Shown here: positions 1 through 5,208 of the stretch, one piece after another | How the letters are laid out: every line of letters begins with the position of its first letter | Position numbering within the stretch: position 1 is the first letter of the stretch | From: Desulfovibrio sp. | GTDB lineage: Bacteria; Desulfobacterota; Desulfovibrionia; Desulfovibrionales; Desulfovibrionaceae | NCBI GenBank assembly: GCA_028708195.1 | Contig: JAQVZK010000025.1 | Location: 1 to 13,351, forward strand | DNA length: 13,351 nucleotides | Direction of reading: 5' to 3' | Notes under the pieces: model-generated | The model's database searches: none | What the model was told of the DNA's origin: nothing | What the model saw: the letters and a program-made list of their open reading frames with translations, nothing else | Position numbers and translations under genes: made by a program

Positions 1-806
1 ACAATGGGATACGGCCCGTCCTCGGAGTTTGGCCCAAGATAGGTATGCGTATGGGCACCCACCACAATATCCACGCCATTGACGCTGCGCGCCAGCTTGC
101 GGTCTTCGGGCAGGCCCAGGTGCGAAAGGACCACGATGTGGCTGACGCCCTGCTTTTCCAACTGGCGTACAGCCTTTTTCGCGGCGTCCACACTGTCGAT
201 GAACTGTGTTTGCGGGCAGGCGGCGGCCAGAGTGCCCACTTCGGGATTGGCGATGCCGATGATGCCCACCTTGACCCCGCGCACTTCGCGGATGATCCAG
301 GGCTTTATATTCACGTCGCGCAGGGGGCAGCCGGGCTTGGCGTCAAGGTTTGCCGCCAGAACGGGAAAGGGGGAGGCGCGCACAAAACTGGCCGCGTCAG
401 CGCAGCCGTCGTCAAACTCGTGATTGCCCAGCGTCATGGCGTCATAGGGCATGGCTGTGTCAATGTCGTTTATGGTGCGCCATTTGCCCGCTGTATAGAA
501 CAGGGTGCCCTGAAACTGGTCGCCTGCATCCAGAGCGATGACATTGTTGCCGCTGGCCCGCGCTTGCTCTATAACTGTAGCTATACGGGCAAGGCCGCCC
601 TCGCAGTCAGCCGATTTCAGGCAGGCGTTGCCGTACTTGTCGCGCCCTGCCAGGTAGGAATGCGTGTCGTTGCTGTGCAGAAGCACCAGTTCAAACTCTT
701 CGCCCACAACGGGCTGGGGGGCCTGCCTGGCGCAGCCAGACCAGACCAAAATGCAGGCCAGCAGAAGGGTCATGCCCCATGAAGGTATGCCATATCGTTT
801 GCTCAT
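1..806 (-). CDS. 5'-nucleotidase / UshA-type metallophosphatase lipoprotein (partial, C-terminus beyond left edge)
   Basis: This is the N-terminal 268 codons of a two-metal phosphoesterase that, by family, hydrolyses nucleotides or related phosphate esters outside the cytoplasm. Reading the minus strand from 806 gives a hydrophobic signal segment ending in SGC (Cys25), an imperfect lipobox that suggests a lipoprotein. The metallophosphatase motifs follow in order: NDTH (about residues 46-49), GDQFQG (95-100), GNHEFD (127-132), SHLG (228-231) and GAHTHT (250-255). These supply the metal ligands and catalytic His of the calcineurin-like fold. The C-terminal substrate-binding domain of the family would lie outside the window. 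The start is supported by GGGAGAG a few bases upstream. The gene is divergent from 982-1635, and a sigma-54-like promoter lies about 70 bp upstream. The fold is certain; the exact substrate is not. Confidence 0.93.
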   Translation of the reverse strand, partial: MSKRYGIPSWGMTLLLACILVWSGCARQAPQPVVGEEFELVLLHSNDTHSYLAGRDKYGNACLKSADCEGGLARIATVIEQARASGNNVIALDAGDQFQGTLFYTAGKWRTINDIDTAMPYDAMTLGNHEFDDGCADAASFVRASPFPVLAANLDAKPGCPLRDVNIKPWIIREVRGVKVGIIGIANPEVGTLAAACPQTQFIDSVDAAKKAVRQLEKQGVSHIVVLSHLGLPEDRKLARSVNGVDIVVGAHTHTYLGPNSEDGPYPI

Positions 807-872
807 GCGCTCTCCCGAAGTTTTGGCGTGACAGAATGTAACAATTCTCGATGTTTCATATGTGATGGCAAA

Positions 873-889
873 AAGCAATTAGCATACCA
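873..889 (-). promoter_or_regulatory. Candidate sigma-54 promoter for the 5'-nucleotidase gene
   Basis: On the minus strand the sequence reads TGGTATGctaaTTGCTT. The GG and GC are exactly 10 bases apart, and it matches 10 of 12 positions of TGGCACG-N4-TTGCW, with a perfect -12 element. The predicted transcription start is near 863, giving a leader of about 57 bases. It is back to back with the plus-strand candidate at 919-935. Confidence 0.4.
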
Positions 890-918
890 CGCAGCACCGC
901 CCACAAAAGCGACGGCTC

Positions 919-935
919 TGGCATGCTCCATGCTT
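919..935 (+). promoter_or_regulatory. Candidate sigma-54 promoter for the exported protein gene at 982
   Basis: TGGCATGctccATGCTT has GG at 920-921 and GC at 932-933 with the required 10-base spacing, and matches 10 of 12 consensus positions. The predicted transcription start near 945 leaves a leader of about 37 bases before the ATG at 982. The -12 part ATGCTT is the same as in the candidate at 8785-8801. Confidence 0.5.
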
Positions 936-981
936 AAACAAAGGCGGAATCACCCGCAAACCAAAAACGATGGAGCAAAGC

Positions 982-1635
982 ATGAGAGCGTTGATACCTG
1001 CCATTATGGCCCTTTGCCTCTGCCTTGGCGCGTCTCTGGCCCAGGCCAAGAGTGACCCCGGCGACCAGCAAAGCGGTCTTGATTTCTTCAATATGGGCAT
1101 GAGCCAGGCCGATGCCAAAAAAATGGGCGCAAAAGCCGCTGAAAAAGACACAATGAGCGCCAGCTTCAAGTGGGAAGGCGCACAGTGGAATGCCCTGATC
1201 ACGTTCAAGAAGGACGAAGCGGTTTTGGTGGGCATGACCACCAAGGACCTCAGAAATACGCTGGTGTTCGCCTTTCTGAACGAGATGGAGCAAAGAACCT
1301 ATGTGCCCTTGGCCATCGTGCGGAATGACGGCACCAAGGAAACAGAAATCTTTCTGCCCCAGGAAGCCCTTGCGGGCAAGGACGCCAGCGCCCTCAGCGA
1401 CATTATGACCAAAGAACTGAATGACTATGCCAGTCAGGAGAAGGGCACCATCATTATCATGTTCTGCGGGCAGGACAACTTTAATACCATTGTCGCGGGC
1501 AAAAAGAACGGTAAGGACGACGATGCCGCCATGGCCGCTGTTGCCGAAGACATCATTTACACCATGCAGATGGACAAAGCGGATGATGTGCTGGGTATTG
1601 TTTACGCCTCGCTGAATACGCTTCTTGCCCAGTAG
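982..1635 (+). CDS. Exported protein of unknown function (217 aa)
   Basis: A Sec signal peptide (MRAL... ending AQA, about residues 1-22) precedes a soluble, lysine- and acid-rich domain with mixed alpha/beta character. I do not recognise the family. There is a single cysteine after the signal peptide, in a FCGQDNFNTI segment near residue 171, and no repeated motif or transmembrane segment. An ATG at 970 would add four residues. I prefer 982 because GGAG at 972-975 sits six bases before it, and the 970 codon overlaps that site and has none of its own. The gene is monocistronic: it is divergent from the 5'-nucleotidase and followed 24 bases after its stop by a strong terminator. A sigma-54-like promoter is at a suitable distance upstream. 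It probably works in the periplasm or outside the cell. Confidence 0.85.
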   Translation: MRALIPAIMALCLCLGASLAQAKSDPGDQQSGLDFFNMGMSQADAKKMGAKAAEKDTMSASFKWEGAQWNALITFKKDEAVLVGMTTKDLRNTLVFAFLNEMEQRTYVPLAIVRNDGTKETEIFLPQEALAGKDASALSDIMTKELNDYASQEKGTIIIMFCGQDNFNTIVAGKKNGKDDDAAMAAVAEDIIYTMQMDKADDVLGIVYASLNTLLAQ

Positions 1636-1659
1636 TACGGCGCATTTCCGGTAGATACG

Positions 1660-1703
1660 ACCTACGGCCCGCAGTTTGAAAAATTGCGGGCCGTAGGTTT
1701 TTT
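1660..1703 (+). terminator. Rho-independent terminator of the gene at 982-1635
   Basis: A perfect 14-bp stem (1660-1673 with 1685-1698; arm ACCTACGGCCCGCA) with an 11-base loop is followed by TTTTTT (1698-1703). No T tract is present in the other orientation, so it serves the plus strand only. Confidence 0.93.
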
Positions 1704-1843
1704 CGCCGGGGGCAGGCAAAGCGGCCACAGCCCCGGCAAGACATGAAAACATCCGGCCCGGCATGGCGCAGCCACCTGCCCCGGAACCGGAGTTTTTGCA
1801 GCGCACAGCGTGTAACCACGCCGCGCTTGCGGCGCGCGCCAGC

Positions 1844-2197
1844 CTATTTTTTTGGGGAATCCTGGATTCTGGTGTAGGAGTCTTCCACCACGTCATATTT
1901 GTAGAGGGTCTTGCCGTCGCGGCTCACGGCGTATGTGCCCACGTTTTCATAACGCTCGGGGCCATCGGCATACACCGTCATGCTGTAGCAGGGCCTTCCC
2001 TGTACGGTTGCCTCGCCCGAATAGCGCACCACAAGGCGCACGCTTTGAGCAATGCCCTTCTGGCGAACATCATGCAGCACTCTTTCCAACTGCGCCGTGG
2101 CCTCCGGGGGCATATCTGCTTCTTGCGCCACCGCCGCAGTCATCAGGCACAGGCACGCGAGGCAGCACATCACAAAGTGCGCGGTAATTTTTAGCAT
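1844..2197 (-). CDS. Small exported protein of unknown function (117 aa)
   Basis: The product has a signal peptide (MLKITAHFV... ending VAQ, about residues 1-25). A helix-prone stretch (residues 30-50) and a beta-rich C-terminal half follow, with pattern G-R-P-C-Y-S-M-T-V-Y...Y-x-V-S-x-D-G-K-T-L-Y-K-Y-D-V-V-E-D-S-Y. I do not recognise a named family, although secreted beta-sheet domains with a similar strand pattern are common. The reading frame stays open upstream to 2515, but the ATG at 2197 is clearly the start: GGAGG (2206-2210) is eight bases before it and a signal peptide follows at once, while the upstream extension is low-complexity and overlaps the regulatory region. Downstream, a GC hairpin without a T tract (1819-1834) is the only terminator candidate. 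It is divergent from the SH3 gene at 2514. Confidence 0.8.
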   Translation of the reverse strand: MLKITAHFVMCCLACLCLMTAAVAQEADMPPEATAQLERVLHDVRQKGIAQSVRLVVRYSGEATVQGRPCYSMTVYADGPERYENVGTYAVSRDGKTLYKYDVVEDSYTRIQDSPKK

Positions 2198-2234
2198 CAG
2201 GGGAACCTCCAGCAATTCTTGATGCGGTGCAGCC

Positions 2235-2251
2235 AAGCAAAGCATATGCCA
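2235..2251 (-). promoter_or_regulatory. Candidate sigma-54 promoter for the gene at 1844-2197
   Basis: The minus strand reads TGGCATAtgctTTGCTT: GG and GC are 10 bases apart, the -12 element TTGCT is perfect, and 10 of 12 consensus positions match. The predicted start near 2225 gives a leader of about 28 bases that contains the GGAGG site. Confidence 0.5.
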
Positions 2252-2302
2252 GACAGCCCGGCTACCCTCGGCTTTCCCACGGTTCGGCGGCCTTTTTTCG
2301 GT

Positions 2303-2340
2303 GTACGCCACAGGGCAGCATTGGCTGGCCCGTGGCGTAC
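2303..2340. repeat. Long hairpin in divergent intergenic region
   Basis: GTACGCCAC (2303-2311) pairs with GTGGCGTAC (2332-2340). Inside it GGGC (2313-2316) pairs with GCCC (2328-2331), with one bulged A at 2312 and an 11-base loop. Neither orientation has a T tract, so it is not a standard terminator. It may be a protein-binding palindrome or an intergenic repeat. Confidence 0.7.
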
Positions 2341-2358
2341 GTGGCAGAGCAGGCGGGG

Positions 2359-2396
2359 TAGTGCCCGTTTTTTGGGCTAGTGCCCGTTTTTTGCGC
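2359..2396. repeat. Tandem 19-bp repeat with palindromic core; candidate enhancer sites
   Basis: Two adjacent 19-bp copies (2359-2377 and 2378-2396) beginning TAGTGCCCGTTTTTTG differ at one base. The first contains TGCC-N9-GGCT and the second TGCC-N9-CGCA, close to the TGCC-N9-GGCA palindromes at 8609 and 8705. They lie about 95-165 bp from both predicted transcription starts of the divergent pair. Confidence 0.55.
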
Positions 2397-2458
2397 AGCA
2401 ACAAGGCAGGCTCCACAGGCAGAACAGCCAATGCGTAGACTGTAAAAGAATCCTTTTT

Positions 2459-2475
2459 CGGCATAGACTGTGCAT
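2459..2475 (+). promoter_or_regulatory. Weak candidate sigma-54 promoter for the SH3 protein gene
   Basis: CGGCATAgactGTGCAT has GG (2460-2461) and GC (2472-2473) with the correct 10-base gap, but only 8 of 12 consensus positions match. The predicted start near 2485 gives a leader of about 29 bases before 2514. It is the weakest of the six candidates and is included because of its position. Confidence 0.35.
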
Positions 2476-2513
2476 CAGGGTCGCAATAAGCGAAACCTTC
2501 AGGAGGCTTTGTC

Positions 2514-3035
2514 ATGAAGAAACTGTTTTTCCTCTTGGGCCTGGTTCTGGCCCTGCCCGCACTGGCCGCACAAGCTCAGGATCAGCGTTCGTGGGAACTG
2601 CTGGTTATCGACAAAGACCCCAATGGCACAAACCTGCGGGACGCGCCCTCGGGAAAGGTGCTCAAAACCATTGCCAATCCCGGCGATACAACATTGCGGC
2701 TCGTTTCAGCCTCCGGCGCCTCCAAGGGCTGGTTCAAGGTTGAGGCCGAAGGCCAGAGCGGCTGGATGCACGGCAGCGTGTTGGGCATCTGCTCCGACGC
2801 CACTGAAGACGGCGAACCGCGCCTGCACAAGGGCCCCAAGGACGACCAGGGCTTCGGCCCCCGTCTGGCGTATGGTTCTCCCCTGACGCCGCTGGACATG
2901 AAGGGCACCTGGCTCAAGGTGCGCTATGTGGACGCCAAGGGCAAATCCCTGGAAGGCTGGCTGCCAGAACAGACCCTGAGCCTGGGCGAAGGCGGCCTTG
3001 AAAGCTGCGCCGCCGCCTGGGCCAAGCGTAAGTAA
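2514..3035 (+). CDS. Exported protein with two SH3-like domains (173 aa)
   Basis: A signal peptide (MKKLFFLLG... ending AQA, about residues 1-21) precedes two bacterial SH3-like (SH3b) domains. The first, about residues 27-92, has the typical N-L-R-D-A-P-S-G-K-V turn and a GWFKVEAEGQSGWM strand pair. The second, about 98-160, has RLHKGPK...GTWLKVRYVD...EGWLPEQTL. Such domains usually bind peptidoglycan or peptides in the periplasm; no catalytic domain is attached. The start is supported by AGGAGG seven bases upstream. lemA follows 57 bases downstream on the same strand, and a 7-bp hairpin (3044-3064) lies between them. The two may be co-transcribed, which would tie this protein to the envelope function of the LemA/DUF2207 block. 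Confidence 0.88.
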   Translation: MKKLFFLLGLVLALPALAAQAQDQRSWELLVIDKDPNGTNLRDAPSGKVLKTIANPGDTTLRLVSASGASKGWFKVEAEGQSGWMHGSVLGICSDATEDGEPRLHKGPKDDQGFGPRLAYGSPLTPLDMKGTWLKVRYVDAKGKSLEGWLPEQTLSLGEGGLESCAAAWAKRK

Positions 3036-3043
3036 TACTTTCA

Positions 3044-3064
3044 GCGGGTTTAGCATGAACCCGC
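3044..3064 (+). repeat. Intergenic hairpin between the SH3 gene and lemA
   Basis: GCGGGTT (3044-3050) and AACCCGC (3058-3064) form a 7-bp stem with a 7-base loop. There is no T tract, so it is more likely an RNA-processing or stability element than a full terminator. Confidence 0.5.
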
Positions 3065-3092
3065 AAACATTGCCCATAAGGAGAGGGACTTT

Positions 3093-3659
3093 ATGACGAC
3101 TGTATGGATCATCATAGCCCTGGTTGTGGCGGTGGCTCTGGCTGTCGTAGCCATCTACAACGGGCTGGTGCGCGGCAGAAACATGGTCAACGAAGCCTGG
3201 AGCGGCATTGACGTGCAGTTGAAGCGCAGGCACGATCTTGTGCCCAATCTGGTTAGCGCCGTAAAGCAGTATGCCGCTCATGAACGCAGCATATTTGAAG
3301 AGGTAAGCGAGGCCCGCGCGCGTTCCATAGCCGTCACCGGCGATGTGGCCGCCCAGGCCAAGGCAGAAAACATGCTCAGCGGCGCCCTGCGCAGCCTTTT
3401 TGCCGTTGCCGAGGCCTACCCCGACCTCAAGGCCAGCGACAACTTTCGCCAGTTGCAAGAAAACCTCGACAAGCTGGAAGAGGAAATCCAGATGGCCCGC
3501 CGCTATTACAACGGTACGGCCAGAGAGCAGAACAACAGGGTCATGCAGTTCCCCAGCAATATTGTGGCAGGCATGTTCCACTTTGCGCAGGTGGTGTACT
3601 TTGAACTGGATAACCCGGCAGAAAAGGCCGTTCCCGTTGTGGGGGACATGCTGCAGTAG
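3093..3659 (+). CDS. lemA: LemA family protein
   Basis: This is a membrane-anchored helical protein of 188 aa, the usual family length. One N-terminal transmembrane helix (about residues 4-22) is followed by the LemA core, recognisable from N-E-A-W-S-G-I-D-V-Q-L-K-R-R-H-D-L-V-P-N-L-V (33-54), YPDLKA (109-114) and A-R-R-Y-Y-N-G-T-A-R-E-Q-N (135-147). The long helices are charged and probably coiled-coil-like. The start is supported by AGGAGAGGG just upstream. LemA proteins have no firmly established biochemical role, but their genes often sit beside DUF2207 or TPM-domain membrane protein genes. Here the DUF2207 gene lies downstream with two unrelated genes in between. The gene is followed by a perfect 10-bp hairpin at 3680-3709. 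Confidence 0.95.
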   Translation: MTTVWIIIALVVAVALAVVAIYNGLVRGRNMVNEAWSGIDVQLKRRHDLVPNLVSAVKQYAAHERSIFEEVSEARARSIAVTGDVAAQAKAENMLSGALRSLFAVAEAYPDLKASDNFRQLQENLDKLEEEIQMARRYYNGTAREQNNRVMQFPSNIVAGMFHFAQVVYFELDNPAEKAVPVVGDMLQ

Positions 3660-3679
3660 GGATATTCAGGGTGGAAACG

Positions 3680-3709
3680 GCCTGGCGGCTGCATGAGCGG
3701 CCGCCAGGC
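3680..3709 (+). repeat. GC-rich hairpin after lemA
   Basis: GCCTGGCGGC (3680-3689) and GCCGCCAGGC (3700-3709) form a perfect 10-bp stem with a 10-base loop, 20 bases after the lemA stop. No T tract follows. An A/T-rich stretch (3728-3745) lies just downstream and could be part of a promoter for the next gene. Confidence 0.6.
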
Positions 3710-3886
3710 GCAAGGGCACACGTTCGGTTAAAATTTAAAAAATTCTACGGCAGTCAGCTCTTGCCAACCCGTCTCATGCAGCCCTGTCCCTTCACAATGC
3801 ACAGTATTCTGATGAAGGCTGCCCACAGGCAGAATCAGCAATATGCTGAAAAATCATCCCACCATACCAGGAACAGGTAATACATC

Positions 3887-4612
3887 ATGAAACACATCAT
3901 ACGGCTTTTTTTGGCTTTGGGGCTTATTTGGGGCACCTGCCTCGGCGGGTCGAGCTTTGCCGCCACTCCTGCTGATCATGAGAAATTTTGGGAGAGCAAC
4001 AGCAGCTACAAGGCCATGTACGATCTCTACGACCTTGCCCAGATGAATGCCAACAACCTGCTCGATGAAAAAGATATGCAGGCGCTGGAAAAGAAATGCG
4101 ACGCGGCCATAGCCGAGAGCGTTAAAAAAAGCATGGCGGCGGGCAAGGGTGAAGCCGATGCCTACGCCGCGGCCTACGGCGCTCAGGTTCTGTATATCAA
4201 CAAGCTTGTCACCTGGGCCTTCACCGACAACAAGCCGCTGGCGGGCTTTTATCTGCTTTCAAGTGACACGCTTGAAGGCTACCTGAGTATCACGTTTGAA
4301 AAGGACCACGACCTGTATTCACTTGAGTTTATTGTGTGGGACAAGGCCGACCCCGGCAAAACGGGCAAGTGCTACGCTCAGGCCAAGCAGATGAAGGAAG
4401 AAACCGTCACCTCTGGCGTACAGGAGTTCACCGAGGCCTCGTATACCAACAACCCCGGAGTACAGATAAAGGTTGCCATAAAGGACGGAACCGCCACCGT
4501 GACAACCACGGACGCCTTTAATAAAGGCAAGTATGTAGCCTCTGGCGTGGGAGAGGAAAGCGTGAAAAGCCCCCTTTCCATCGCCGGCAAGTATGTGCTG
4601 CAAAAGAAGTGA
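3887..4612 (+). CDS. Exported protein of unknown function (241 aa)
   Basis: A signal peptide (MKHIIRLFLALGLIWG... cleaved near SFA-A, residues 25-27) precedes a helical N-terminal region (about 30-110: KFWESNSSYKAMYDLYDLAQ and an AEKKCDAAI-like segment). A beta-rich C-terminal half follows (about 115-241), with strands such as LAGFYLLSSDTLEGYLSITF and GVQIKVAIKDGTATVTTT. Three cysteines are predicted: one in the signal peptide and two in the mature chain. I do not recognise the family. The ribosome binding site is modest (AGGAA / AGGT in the 17 bases before the ATG). It lies 227 bases after lemA, and the downstream hairpin at 4757-4791 is 145 bases past the stop. Its position between lemA and the DUF2207 gene suggests an envelope role, but nothing in the protein proves it. 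Confidence 0.82.
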   Translation: MKHIIRLFLALGLIWGTCLGGSSFAATPADHEKFWESNSSYKAMYDLYDLAQMNANNLLDEKDMQALEKKCDAAIAESVKKSMAAGKGEADAYAAAYGAQVLYINKLVTWAFTDNKPLAGFYLLSSDTLEGYLSITFEKDHDLYSLEFIVWDKADPGKTGKCYAQAKQMKEETVTSGVQEFTEASYTNNPGVQIKVAIKDGTATVTTTDAFNKGKYVASGVGEESVKSPLSIAGKYVLQKK

Positions 4613-4756
4613 GCGCAGGGGAAGCACGGTAAAAGCTCCCCCAAGGGTGTGGCTCAACCACATGCTCCGCATGGCATAAACACAGGCGCAAGGCGGCTGC
4701 AAGCGGTATCTGGTTACCACCGGGCTGCCCTGCGCCCGCAAGCCTGATATTCTCCG

Positions 4757-4791
4757 GCCTGCCGCCTGACCACGCCGTGCAGGCGGCAGGC
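4757..4791 (+). repeat. GC-rich hairpin after 3887-4612
   Basis: GCCTGCCGCCTG (4757-4768) and CAGGCGGCAGGC (4780-4791) form a perfect 12-bp stem with an 11-base loop. There is no T tract on either side. Its arm resembles that of the hairpin at 3680-3709 (GCCTGGCGGC). The rest of the 4613-4886 gap shows no gene. Confidence 0.6.
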
Positions 4792-4886
4792 ATAGCAGCG
4801 CCCTGGCCGCGCAATTGGCCGCACGTGCCCGCGAAACGCCCGCGGCCTGAATGTATGTAAAACAGTTCACCCAACGGAGACACGCC

Positions 4887-5171
4887 GTGTCGCTAAAGTA
4901 CCTGCTCGCCACCATATCCCTCTGCCTGGCGGCTGTTTTACAGGCCTGGGTCACGAGCGTGCTGCTTGTGACCCGGCAGGTAGAAACCCTGCTTCTGTGC
5001 GCCATCATGGTCGATGTTTTCTGGTTCTGGTGTGCCTGGGCCTGTTTTTTGCGCCGCCTTCGTGTGGGCCTGTTTCTGGTTGGCCTGTGCTTGCTGGCGT
5101 CGCTGGGGCTCACGGGGATCTGCCTGCTGGATGTGCTGGATATTAACGGAGTGACGCTCCTGCGGGGCTGA
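4887..5171 (+). CDS. Small integral membrane protein of unknown function (94 aa, GTG start)
   Basis: The protein is almost wholly hydrophobic with three predicted transmembrane helices (about residues 3-25, 31-50 and 58-82). A short basic loop (LRRLRVG) precedes the third, and there are several Cys and Trp residues (FWFWCAWACF). I do not recognise a family. The frame is open back to an ATG at 4851, but that codon has no ribosome binding site. GTG at 4887 has GGAG (4876-4879) seven bases before it, so I take GTG as the start. The gene ends 37 bases before the DUF2207 gene and is probably co-transcribed with it. It may be a partner of that membrane protein, but this rests on position only. Confidence 0.7.
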   Translation: MSLKYLLATISLCLAAVLQAWVTSVLLVTRQVETLLLCAIMVDVFWFWCAWACFLRRLRVGLFLVGLCLLASLGLTGICLLDVLDINGVTLLRG

Positions 5172-5208
5172 CCCCTTTTTCGGACCTGTAATGCAACTGG
5201 GAAGCGCC

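Larger units (their letters stand above)
2198..2513. promoter_or_regulatory. Divergent regulatory region between 1844-2197 and 2514-3035
   Basis: There is no gene in these 316 bases. From left to right it holds a minus-strand sigma-54-like promoter (2235-2251), a long hairpin (2303-2340), a 19-bp tandem repeat whose copies resemble TGCC-N9-GGCA palindromes (2359-2396), an 11-bp direct repeat GC(G/A)TAGACTGT (2433-2443 and 2461-2471), a plus-strand sigma-54-like promoter overlapping its second copy (2459-2475), and the AGGAGG of the SH3 gene. Confidence 0.6.

Noticed and set aside
1819..1834. Hairpin CGCCGC-gctt-GCGGCG as terminator of the 1844-2197 gene
   Set aside because: The stem is real, but no T tract follows on the minus strand, so it is not listed as a terminator.
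934..1896. Long minus-strand open frame opposite the gene at 982-1635
   Set aside because: It lies antisense to a gene with signal peptide, ribosome binding site and terminator, crosses that terminator, and its product has no coherent features.
2322..2338. Additional GG-N10-GC match on the plus strand inside the hairpin
   Set aside because: The -24 and -12 parts match the consensus poorly and it lies within the 2303-2340 stem, too far from the start at 2514 to be preferred over 2459-2475.
2198..2515. N-terminal extension of the 1844-2197 gene
   Set aside because: The extension precedes a strong ribosome binding site and a true signal peptide, and overlaps the divergent regulatory region.
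2706..3581. Long minus-strand open frame opposite the SH3 and lemA genes
   Set aside because: It is the antisense shadow of two well-supported genes and spans their intergenic hairpin.
3671..3880. Plus-strand frame of 69 codons between lemA and 3887, starting at GTG
   Set aside because: It runs through a perfect 10-bp hairpin, has an unlikely Arg/His/Pro-rich composition and no good ribosome binding site, so it was treated as noncoding.
4851..4886. ATG at 4851 as start of the small membrane protein; its MYVK start resembles that of the DUF2207 protein at 5209
   Set aside because: There is no ribosome binding site before 4851, whereas GTG 4887 has GGAG at good spacing. The MYVK match is four residues and probably chance, though a small duplication cannot be excluded.
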